DNA of 5,306 nucleotides from the NCBI GenBank assembly GCA_028865845.1, contig JAGWJK010000391.1:1-5306 (forward strand). Reading direction: 5' to 3'. Position 1 is the first letter of the stretch, and every line of letters starts with the position of its first letter. Below are positions 1 to 5,306 of this stretch, piece by piece. Source of the stretch: Rhizobiaceae bacterium (GTDB lineage: Bacteria > Pseudomonadota > Alphaproteobacteria > Rhizobiales > Rhizobiaceae). A program made the position numbers and the translations under genes. The notes under the pieces were generated by a model. The model was not told the DNA's origin and did no database searches. It worked only from the letters and a program-made list of their open reading frames with translations.

Positions 1-637
1 GATCGTGGCTCACGAGCAGGATCGCGGTATTTTTCTCCCGCGCCAATCCGATCATCAAATCCAGAACATCCTTCTGGATCAATGCATCCAGAGCCGTCGT
101 TGGTTCGTCAGCGATCAGAAGCGCCGGTTCCAGGAGCATCGCGGAGGCAATCATAATCCGCTGCCGCATCCCGCCAGAAAATTCGTGCGGGTATCTGGTG
201 AGCGCAGCCTCGGGGTCCTTGATACCGACTCGCGCCAGCATCGCGAGGATGCGAATGCGGCGTTCCTGTCGGGAATGGCGCCTGTGCAAGCGCAATCCTT
301 CTTCCAGTTGCCGGCCGATCATCATCGAGGGATTGAGCGACGTCATCGGCTCTTGAAAGATCATGCCGACCGTCGCACCACGCATCATGCGGATTTCCCG
401 TGCTTTCAAATGGGCCAGATCGTTGCCATTCAATGCGATCGTGCCGGCTGTCTGCACGACGCCGGGCGGCAGCAAACTCAGAATCGACTTGGCTATCATC
501 GTCTTGCCAGAGCCGGATTCCCCGACAACACCAACGACTTCACCCGCCTGGATCGAAAGATCGCAGTTTTTCACCAGAATCGTTCCTGACGCGGGGGCGG
601 CGAGCGTTAAGCCGCTAATCTGCAAGAGTGGCGTCAC
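1..637 (-). CDS. Dpp/Opp-type ABC transporter ATP-binding protein, 3' end cut off by the window
   Basis: This is the ATPase of a peptide/nickel-type importer; it sits on the cytoplasmic face and powers the two permeases encoded just upstream. 212 codons are visible and the gene continues past position 1. Visible motifs are Walker A GESGSGKT (residues 39-46), the Q-loop FQEPMTSLNP (94-103, typical of Dpp/Opp ATPases), the ABC signature FSGGMRQR (153-160), Walker B LLIADEP (173-179), the D-loop ALD (182-184) and the H-loop LLVSHD (207-212), so all catalytic elements are intact. The C-terminal part, where the family often has a Cys-containing oligopeptide/dipeptide extension, is missing. The start is GTG at 637-635: an in-frame stop lies at 652-650 with no other start between, and GAGGG at 649-645 is 7 nt upstream. 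Only one base separates it from the stop of the preceding permease, suggesting translational coupling. DppD-like is likelier than DppF-like from position, but this is inference. Confidence 0.95.
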   Translation of the reverse strand, partial: MTPLLQISGLTLAAPASGTILVKNCDLSIQAGEVVGVVGESGSGKTMIAKSILSLLPPGVVQTAGTIALNGNDLAHLKAREIRMMRGATVGMIFQEPMTSLNPSMMIGRQLEEGLRLHRRHSRQERRIRILAMLARVGIKDPEAALTRYPHEFSGGMRQRIMIASAMLLEPALLIADEPTTALDALIQKDVLDLMIGLAREKNTAILLVSHD

Positions 638-638
638 G

Positions 639-1451
639 TCAGAGCCCTCTCATGCGAGGATCGAGGAGATCGCGCAATCCGTCGCCAAGCATATTCGTGG
701 CAAGCAACGTCAGCGAAATCGCCAATCCGGGAAAAACGCCGAGCCACGGGGCTTGCGACAGGAAAGTCCGGCTTGCAGAGAGCATATTGCCCCAAGTTGG
801 CGCCGGCGGCGCCAAGCCAAGTCCCAAGAAACTCAGCGCACTTTCGGACAGCAATGCCCAACCCAGCATGGAGGTCGCGAGAACGATCAGCGGCGCAAGG
901 CAATTGGGAAGGACATGCCTCACCATGGTATACAGTTCCGAATTTCCCATGATGCGCGACGCGTCGACGAACTCCTTTTCCCTGACCGAGATAACCGTTC
1001 CCCGTACGATGCGTGTGACGGAGGGCGTGAAGGTCAATCCGAGGGCGAGCACGATACCGCGGACGTTGGCGCCCAAAATGGCGAGGAGCCCAAGTGCCAG
1101 CAGCATGCCGGGAAAAGCCATGAGCGTATCATTCAGCATCATCAAGAGCCGTTCCGACCACCCTCGCCGATATCCGCTGATGATGCCAAGCACTGTACCA
1201 ACCACGAGAGCAGTCAGCACGGAAAGCAGGCTGACGCAAATTGAAGGGCCGGCACCGGCCATCAGCCGGCTCAGGACATCACGCCCGAACTCGTCAGTTC
1301 CCAGCAGGTAAGTTCCGCCTGGTGGCTTCAGCCGGCTCGCAAAGCCGAGCGCCAACGGATCATGTGGGGTCCAGATCTGCGCGGTCGATGCCGCACCGAC
1401 TACGATTGCGATGACTACACCGCCAATAACAAGATTGAAACGCAACTTCAC
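639..1451 (-). CDS. Dpp/Opp-type ABC transporter permease, DppC-like
   Basis: This is the second inner-membrane permease of the importer, 270 aa, near the usual length of DppC/OppC proteins. An N-terminal membrane segment (about 7-27) is followed by the family hallmark LLGTDEFGRDVLSRL (49-63), then about five more hydrophobic segments (roughly 70-92, 107-127, 130-147, 185-205, 236-257). The cytoplasmic EAA loop that docks on the ATPase is visible at about 159-183 (EFVDASRIMG followed by RHVLPN). The C-terminal LGDGLRDLLDPRMRGL is typical. The reading frame is open well upstream, to 1874, but that part is an out-of-frame reading of the other permease gene. The GTG at 1451-1449 is chosen because it overlaps the upstream TGA stop as GTGA and gives the normal family N terminus; GAGGG at 1466-1462 lies 10 nt upstream. 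One oddity: the position after MAGA is Gly where the family usually has Arg. Confidence 0.95.
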   Translation of the reverse strand: MKLRFNLVIGGVVIAIVVGAASTAQIWTPHDPLALGFASRLKPPGGTYLLGTDEFGRDVLSRLMAGAGPSICVSLLSVLTALVVGTVLGIISGYRRGWSERLLMMLNDTLMAFPGMLLALGLLAILGANVRGIVLALGLTFTPSVTRIVRGTVISVREKEFVDASRIMGNSELYTMVRHVLPNCLAPLIVLATSMLGWALLSESALSFLGLGLAPPAPTWGNMLSASRTFLSQAPWLGVFPGLAISLTLLATNMLGDGLRDLLDPRMRGL

Positions 1452-2392
1452 GACACCGCAACCCTCGGATCGAAGAATGGATAGACAAAGTCGATCGCAA
1501 GATTGACCGCGACATAGAATAGAGAGATGCACAACAGGCAGCCCTGTATGACGGGATAGTCCCGAGCGAAAATTGCATCGACCAGCAGGCGACCGAGGCC
1601 AGGAATCGTGAAAATCGTTTCGACGATTGCGATACCGCCAAGCAGATTGCCCAGTATCAATCCAAGCAGGGTCCATGTCGGACCGAACGCGTTGCGAAAG
1701 ACATGGTGCAATAGCACCTGCGTTTCCGAGAGGCCCTTGGCCCGAGCGTGGGTGACATAATCGAGGCGTAGCACTTCTAGCGTCGAGGCGCGCACCATAC
1801 GAATAACGCTGCCGACTTCGTGGATGACCAGGGTGGAGATCGGCATCACAAGATAGATCAAGCCGGCGATCCAATCATCGGAAATAGAGACATAGCCGAC
1901 GATCGGAAACCATCCGAGCCGCATGCCGAACAAGAGCAGAAGCAACAATCCCATCCAGAATGTCGGAACGGAAAGCAGCAGGGTCGCTCCGGCAACGGTG
2001 ACGACATCGATCGCACCATTTTGCCAACGGGCGGCAATGGTGCCGAGGGGAACGGCAAGAAGTCCGGCGAGAGCGACGGCGGGCAGGATGATCTCGAAAC
2101 TGACCTGAAAACGCTCGATGATCAGGGGCAGGACTGGATCTCCGGTCAGAATCGATTGGCCAAGGTCGCCGTGTAGAGCGTTCTTCAGCCAAAGGATGAA
2201 TTGAATGGGCAGGCTTCGATCAAGACCGAGTTGTAACCTTAGAGCACTTAACGTTTCCGGCGTTGCGCGATCACCGAGAACAAGAAGCGCCGGATCACCC
2301 GGGATCAGGCGGATCAATGCGAAAACGCCGACCGCAACAAGGAACACCGTCGGCACCGACCATAAGAGCCTGTGCAGAAAATAGCGAAACAT
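1448..2392 (-). CDS. Dpp/Opp-type ABC transporter permease, DppB-like
   Basis: This is the first inner-membrane permease of the importer, 314 aa, a normal DppB/OppB length. The N terminus MFRYFLHRLL, a first membrane helix (about 9-29) and the following LIRLIPGDPA (26-35) are classic for the family, as is LRLQLGLDRSLPIQF (51-65). Further hydrophobic segments lie at roughly 99-121, 133-155, 175-195, 240-262 and 283-305, for six in all. The cytoplasmic EAA loop is LDYVTHARAKGLSE (210-223) followed by HHVFRNA. It is followed by ETIFTIPGLGRLLVDAI (259-275), and the protein ends in YPFFDPRVAVS. The ATG at 2392-2390 is supported by GGAG at 2403-2400, 7 nt upstream. It begins 21 nt after the binding-protein gene and its stop overlaps the start of the next permease. 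It should heterodimerise with the DppC-like subunit to form the translocation pore. Confidence 0.96.
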   Translation of the reverse strand: MFRYFLHRLLWSVPTVFLVAVGVFALIRLIPGDPALLVLGDRATPETLSALRLQLGLDRSLPIQFILWLKNALHGDLGQSILTGDPVLPLIIERFQVSFEIILPAVALAGLLAVPLGTIAARWQNGAIDVVTVAGATLLLSVPTFWMGLLLLLLFGMRLGWFPIVGYVSISDDWIAGLIYLVMPISTLVIHEVGSVIRMVRASTLEVLRLDYVTHARAKGLSETQVLLHHVFRNAFGPTWTLLGLILGNLLGGIAIVETIFTIPGLGRLLVDAIFARDYPVIQGCLLCISLFYVAVNLAIDFVYPFFDPRVAVS

Positions 2393-2413
2393 GCTCGTTC
2401 TCCAGCTGGCCGT

Positions 2414-3973
2414 TTATTGCGATACCGTCATTCCCCAGAGGCGCGGTTTTCCTTCCCAAGGCTTGAAGTTCTGCACGCGATCACGATGTGCCCATACTGT
2501 CTGTCCATTATAAAGGATGATCAAAGGCGCGTCGGCCAGCATCAGTTCATGGAGTTGGTCGAATATCTGCTGGCGCTCGCCCTGATCCGTGACGATCTTG
2601 GCCTTGTCGATCAGCGTCAGGGCTGTCGGATTATCCCAGACTTTTCGTGGCTGCTTTGTCTTGTCGCCGGCGAACTGCTCGAAACTCAGCGCCGGATCGA
2701 GACGAGAGGAATAGGAGAATGACATCATCTGGTAGTCACCGGAATTGTACTTCTCAAGCTGCGTTGCCCATTCGAGGATTTCGATATCAACCTTGATACC
2801 GATGGCCTGCAGCATGGACTGGGCGACAAGTGCCACCTGTGAACTCGGCATCGGAGCACGCTTGTTGGCGATCAGCTTGATCACCTGGCCGCGATAGCTG
2901 CTTTGCGCCAGCAGCTCCTTCGCCTTTTGCGGATCGTACTCAAACGCCTTCTTCTGTATGTCGTCATTGTACGGTGACGCACTGAAGACGGCAGAATTGC
3001 TGACGTCGGAAAGTCCGTCTGAAGCAAAACCGACAAGTTGCTTGAGATCCAGAGCCGCAGCGATCGCCTGACGGAATTTCACGTCCTTGAACAGGGGATC
3101 ATTGGTCTGGAACAAGATTGCATGTTTCGAAGCATCGCTCGGCGTCAGGACATCAATGCCCTTGGCGCTCTTTAATTCGGAAACATCTGATGTGAGCGCC
3201 TGCGCTACGTCGACATCGCCCGAAACCAGCGCGGCTTTCACCGTTGACGGGTCGGGGACGACCACAAAGCTGACATCATCGATGTAAGGCGTCTTGCTGC
3301 CGACATATCCATCGAAGCCGGTCCCTTCAGGCGACTTGTAGCCGTCGAACTTTTGAAGGGTCACGGATTGCCCCTTCTTCCAGTCTACAAGCTTATAAGG
3401 CCCGGTTCCGATCGGTTTGTTCCAGCTACCATCGGCGTTGACAGATGCACTGCTCACCATGCCGGTTCCGCCGCAATCGGTACGCGCCAATGTATCGAGA
3501 AACAGCGCACTCGGTTTGTCGATGTGCATGACGACTGTTGCGGCGTCAGGAGCCTCGACCGACATGACTTTGAGACCGTTGGTGCCATCGACATCGGGAA
3601 GACAACGCCATTTCGTGGCAGGATCCGTGTATCGCTTCCAGTTCCACAACACGTCCGCGGACGTGAACGGAGCACCGTTCTGAAAGGTGATGCCGTCGCG
3701 CAGTTTGAACGTGTAGGTCAGGCCGTCGCTGGAAATATCGACGGATTTTGCAAGCAGTGGCTTTACCGTTCCGCCCTCGCCATAGCCGACGAGGCCCTCG
3801 ACGATATTGAGCATGACGCCATCCGTATTGTCGTCACGGTTTATTCCCGGATTTGTACTCAGGATATCGGCGGTCAGCGCAACCTTTGCTTGGCTGGCTG
3901 CAGCGGAACCTGCGACAAGCAAGGTCGGCGTGAGAATGAGAAGAGCACTTATTGTCAGTCTCTTGGATCGCAT
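2414..3973 (-). CDS. Periplasmic solute-binding protein, SBP_bac_5 (peptide/nickel) family
   Basis: This is the extracytoplasmic receptor that delivers substrate to the permeases, 519 aa, the usual size for the large Dpp/Opp (cluster C) receptors. Residues 1-26 form a Sec signal peptide: a basic MRSKR, a hydrophobic core, and likely cleavage after SAAA (26). There is no lipobox cysteine, so a soluble periplasmic protein is expected. The family signature lies at about 75-114: LAKSVDISSDGLTYTFKLRD, then GAPFTSADVLWNWKR. Later family features are IGTGPYKLVDW (188-198), the KFRQAIAAALD segment (299-309), DPQKAKELLA (347-356) and DAPLIILYN (481-489). Only two cysteines occur in the mature protein (124 and 167), fitting one disulfide. 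The ATG at 3973-3971 gives a proper signal peptide and has GGGGA at 3986-3982; the frame stays open upstream to 4129, but that overlaps the hydrolase gene. The ligand cannot be told: members bind peptides, nickel chelates, opines, sugars or other small molecules. Confidence 0.95.
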   Translation of the reverse strand: MRSKRLTISALLILTPTLLVAGSAAASQAKVALTADILSTNPGINRDDNTDGVMLNIVEGLVGYGEGGTVKPLLAKSVDISSDGLTYTFKLRDGITFQNGAPFTSADVLWNWKRYTDPATKWRCLPDVDGTNGLKVMSVEAPDAATVVMHIDKPSALFLDTLARTDCGGTGMVSSASVNADGSWNKPIGTGPYKLVDWKKGQSVTLQKFDGYKSPEGTGFDGYVGSKTPYIDDVSFVVVPDPSTVKAALVSGDVDVAQALTSDVSELKSAKGIDVLTPSDASKHAILFQTNDPLFKDVKFRQAIAAALDLKQLVGFASDGLSDVSNSAVFSASPYNDDIQKKAFEYDPQKAKELLAQSSYRGQVIKLIANKRAPMPSSQVALVAQSMLQAIGIKVDIEILEWATQLEKYNSGDYQMMSFSYSSRLDPALSFEQFAGDKTKQPRKVWDNPTALTLIDKAKIVTDQGERQQIFDQLHELMLADAPLIILYNGQTVWAHRDRVQNFKPWEGKPRLWGMTVSQ

Positions 3974-3998
3974 TCCGTAGTTCCCCTTTTTTATGAGC

Positions 3999-4877
3999 TT
4001 ATGATTTGCGATGAGCGAGGTCCCGGTGCGCAGCAAGACTCTGCGCCAGGAAGGTTTGTGCAGAAGCGAATATCGGCTCCGCCTCGTGCCCCACGCCGGG
4101 AAGCAGATCGAAGCTGACCTCAATGCCATTGTCGGAAAGTGAATTCTTCAGCGCTCGCAAGCGCTCGGGCCGCGTTGCGCCCGCCTCGTTCGCCCCCTCT
4201 GCCCAATAGCGTCGGCCGGGCCGATGAAGGATTTCCTGTGTATCGAGGTCCGCATCGCCGACGACGAGCTGAATCGGAACCCTTGCAATTTGTCGAGGAT
4301 CGGCAGTCGCGCCAAAACGCTCTTCCAAATCGCGGACGCCTATCCACCAGTCCCGCTGGCGATCGAGGAGTGTTACAGAGCCTGGCGCCCCGACCGACAC
4401 ACCCCAGAGCCGTTCCGGCCTCAATAGTAGGAAACGATGGGCAAAGTGTGCGCCGCCTGAAAAGCCAACAAGGCCGAAGCGCTTATCGTTGATCTCATAT
4501 CGAACGGCTACTTCCTCGACCATGCTTTCGAGAACACGATCGTAGCGGATGTTGCCCTCGACCATGTATTTGAAACCGTCGAGATTGCCGTCGCCGAGCA
4601 CGTTCCCCGGAAACAGCGGCGCCAAAATGAGGCAATTATGGGTTTCGGCGAAATCCCGAAACTGGTCGCGGTGGGCGGTAAAATTCCGATAGCTCCCATG
4701 GATGACAGAGAGCAAGGATCGGTCGGAAAGGCTGCCCTTCTCCGGGACATAGAGACAGTAGCTGAAACGTGGGTCGCTCGACAGGGCCAGGACCGTCGTG
4801 GTGCCTCGCTCATATGTAGAAAGGCCGGAGATTCGGTGAGGTGGTGGTTCTCGCATGTCGACTGGCGGCGATTCCAT
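3999..4877 (-). CDS. Alpha/beta hydrolase (serine hydrolase/esterase-like), first gene of the transport operon
   Basis: A 292-aa serine hydrolase of the alpha/beta fold. The nucleophile elbow GFSGG (138-142) places the catalytic Ser at 140. The acid is probably Asp210, or Asp208, in VVGDADLDT (205-213), and His264 in LPGVGHEAEP (259-268) completes the triad. HGS (60-62) after a hydrophobic strand is the usual oxyanion-hole strand end. The overall look (FSYCLYVPEKG early, then HGS, a Ser elbow and a GVGH near the C terminus) resembles the broad esterase/PHB-depolymerase-like group, but I cannot name a closer subfamily. There is no signal peptide or membrane segment, so it should act in the cytoplasm, presumably on the imported solute (inference). 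The ATG at 4877 is preferred over Met8 because AAGGAA at 4891-4886 precedes it. Its stop lies 25 nt before the binding-protein start. Being promoter-proximal, it should be co-expressed with the importer. Confidence 0.9.
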   Translation of the reverse strand: MESPPVDMREPPPHRISGLSTYERGTTTVLALSSDPRFSYCLYVPEKGSLSDRSLLSVIHGSYRNFTAHRDQFRDFAETHNCLILAPLFPGNVLGDGNLDGFKYMVEGNIRYDRVLESMVEEVAVRYEINDKRFGLVGFSGGAHFAHRFLLLRPERLWGVSVGAPGSVTLLDRQRDWWIGVRDLEERFGATADPRQIARVPIQLVVGDADLDTQEILHRPGRRYWAEGANEAGATRPERLRALKNSLSDNGIEVSFDLLPGVGHEAEPIFASAQTFLAQSLAAHRDLAHRKS

Positions 4878-4889
4878 CAGCGTATTTCC

Positions 4890-4929
4890 TTTTTGGATGC
4901 AATTTTGGATCTAAAAATACATCTAAAAA
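4890..4929. repeat. 40-bp nested inverted repeat, four half-sites; candidate operator
   Basis: The stretch is an imperfect palindrome centred between 4909 and 4910, with 16 of 20 positions matching between the arms. It consists of four half-sites of the form TTTTTRGAT: 4890-4898 (TTTTTGGAT) and 4902-4910 (ATTTTGGAT) on the plus strand, then 4909-4917 and 4921-4929 (both ATCTAAAAA) as reverse complements. Spacing is 12 bp within each same-orientation pair, and the inner pair overlaps at the central GATC. It spans from the predicted -10 element of the operon to the edge of the hydrolase ribosome binding site. That is where a repressor operator would sit, and the divergent GntR protein is the obvious candidate ligand. 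The motif lacks the GT-N3-AC core common in FadR-type operators, so another regulator is possible. Confidence 0.6.
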
Positions 4930-4941
4930 GCCATTTGGCAA
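4914..4941 (-). promoter_or_regulatory. Predicted sigma-70-type promoter of the hydrolase-transporter operon
   Basis: Read on the minus strand, TTGCCA (4941-4936, five of six matches to TTGACA) is followed after 16 bases by TATTTT (4919-4914, four of six matches to TATAAT). Transcription would begin near 4907, leaving a leader of about 30 nt that contains the AAGGAA ribosome binding site at 4891-4886 before the ATG at 4877. The -10 element lies inside the inverted repeat at 4890-4929, so a protein bound there would block this promoter. The -10 match is modest and no experiment supports the call. I found no equally good promoter for the divergent regulator gene. Confidence 0.4.
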
Positions 4942-4985
4942 CGTGGAATCTTCATTGCGACCTGATAAGTTGATGACAGCGGAAC

Positions 4986-4996
4986 CACTCGCAGTG
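4986..4996. repeat. Short inverted repeat CACT-cgc-AGTG just upstream of the regulator start
   Basis: Perfect 4-bp arms around a 3-bp centre, ending 11 bases before the ATG at 5008. It could be a small protein site or a leader hairpin, but an element this short can occur by chance and it does not resemble the half-sites of the large palindrome at 4890-4929. Confidence 0.2.
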
Positions 4997-5007
4997 ATTG
5001 GAAACTG

Positions 5008-5306
5008 ATGACGATAGACAGTCCTAAAATTCGCCGTTCCGACGAGGTGGCGGAAATCATTGCGAGGGACATCCGATCCGGGGCGCTGAGCATGGGCACA
5101 TGGCTGAAGCAGGTCGATGTCGAACGCCGTTACCGGGCATCCCGCGCCGATGTACGCCGGGCGCTTGAGATTCTCCTGCAACGCCGGCTGGTGGAACAGA
5201 TCCCCGAGCGAGGCTTCTATGTTCCCGCACCCGATGAACGGCGTCAGCAGGAACTCAGGGAGATTCGCGTCACCCTGGAAACATCGATGGCCGACAGCAT
5301 TGTCAC
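5008..5306 (+). CDS. GntR-family transcriptional regulator, N-terminal part only, probably FCD (FadR-like) subfamily
   Basis: 99 complete codons are visible before the window ends. Residues about 12-75 form a GntR winged helix-turn-helix: EVAEIIARDIRSGALSMGTW (13-32) is the usual helix 1 and G-x-L-x-x-G turn, SRADVRRALEILLQRRLVEQ (45-64) is the recognition helix and the helix after it, and IPERGFYVP (65-73) is the wing. The segment that follows (ELREIRVTLETSMAD, 82-96) resembles the first helix of an FCD effector domain, pointing to the FadR/FCD group, but the domain itself lies outside the window. The ATG at 5008 has GGA at 5000-5002 five nt upstream; the nearest in-frame stop upstream is at 4966-4968 with no ATG, GTG or TTG between. 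It is transcribed divergently from the hydrolase-transporter operon, so it is its likely local regulator (inference from position). Confidence 0.92.
   Translation, partial: MTIDSPKIRRSDEVAEIIARDIRSGALSMGTWLKQVDVERRYRASRADVRRALEILLQRRLVEQIPERGFYVPAPDERRQQELREIRVTLETSMADSIV

Noticed and set aside
363..1244. Open frame of 293 codons on the plus strand
   Set aside because: It lies antisense to the ATPase and DppC-like permease genes, whose motifs are unmistakable; the translated product is low-complexity, rich in Arg, Gln and His, and shows no family motif. It is a shadow of GC-rich coding sequence.
1452..1874. N-terminal extension of the DppC-like permease frame
   Set aside because: This part reads the DppB-like permease gene out of frame; the family N terminus begins at the GTG at 1451, which overlaps the upstream stop.
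3974..3998. Possible attenuator or processing hairpin between hydrolase and binding-protein genes
   Set aside because: The 25-nt gap holds an A-rich stretch and the GGGGA ribosome binding site but no stem of useful length, so no terminator or hairpin is called.
3353..4117. Open frame of 254 codons on the plus strand
   Set aside because: It is antisense to the signal peptide and N-terminal half of the binding protein and to the hydrolase C terminus; no recognisable domain and no ribosome binding logic.
3974..4129. N-terminal extension of the binding-protein frame
   Set aside because: It overlaps the conserved C terminus of the hydrolase, including its GVGH motif, and would bury the signal peptide inside the protein.
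4935..4968. Plus-strand promoter for the GntR gene using TTGGCA (4935-4940) and TGATAA (4963-4968)
   Set aside because: The spacer would be 22 bases, too long for a sigma-70 promoter, and no better pair with 16-18 base spacing was found.
4810..5181. Minus-strand open frame of 123 codons across the divergent intergenic region
   Set aside because: It runs antisense through the GntR DNA-binding domain, crosses the predicted promoter and palindrome, and overlaps the hydrolase start out of frame; no family motif is visible.

Overview
This window shows most of one operon on the minus strand, plus the start of a divergent regulator gene on the plus strand. The operon encodes a peptide/nickel-type (Dpp/Opp) ABC importer preceded by a cytoplasmic alpha/beta hydrolase. 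Coding density is very high: the longest stretch without a gene is the 130-base divergent intergenic region at 4878-5007. The moderately GC-rich sequence, the four-base or single-base gene junctions, the GTG starts and the gene layout (hydrolase plus Dpp-type importer beside a GntR regulator) suggest a proteobacterium, most likely an alphaproteobacterium of the rhizobial group. That placement is an impression from style, not a database match.

Layout, read in the direction of minus-strand transcription: hydrolase (4877 down to 3999), periplasmic solute-binding protein (3973-2414), first permease (2392-1448), second permease (1451-639) and an ATPase (637-1) that runs off the window just after its H-loop histidine. 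The second ATPase usual for this family is not in the window and may lie beyond position 1. Gaps are 25 nt, 21 nt, a 4-nt overlap and 1 nt, so these genes are almost certainly one transcription unit. On the plus strand, 5008-5306 encodes the N-terminal winged-helix domain of a GntR regulator, cut off by the window end at the beginning of what looks like an FCD-type effector domain.

Likely joint function (inference): the binding protein captures an oligopeptide-like or other amphipathic solute in the periplasm, the two permeases and the ATPase(s) import it, the hydrolase cleaves an ester, amide or similar bond in the cytoplasm, and the GntR protein senses the substrate or a product. The substrate cannot be read from the sequence.

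The most notable non-coding signal is a 40-bp nested inverted repeat at 4890-4929. It is built from four copies of a TTTTTRGAT-like half-site, two in each orientation, with 12-bp spacing within each pair. It overlaps the -10 element of the predicted operon promoter and abuts the hydrolase ribosome binding site, which makes it a strong operator candidate. Otherwise the window is a conventional catabolic transport locus; I see no mobile element, CRISPR array, RNA gene or clear terminator.
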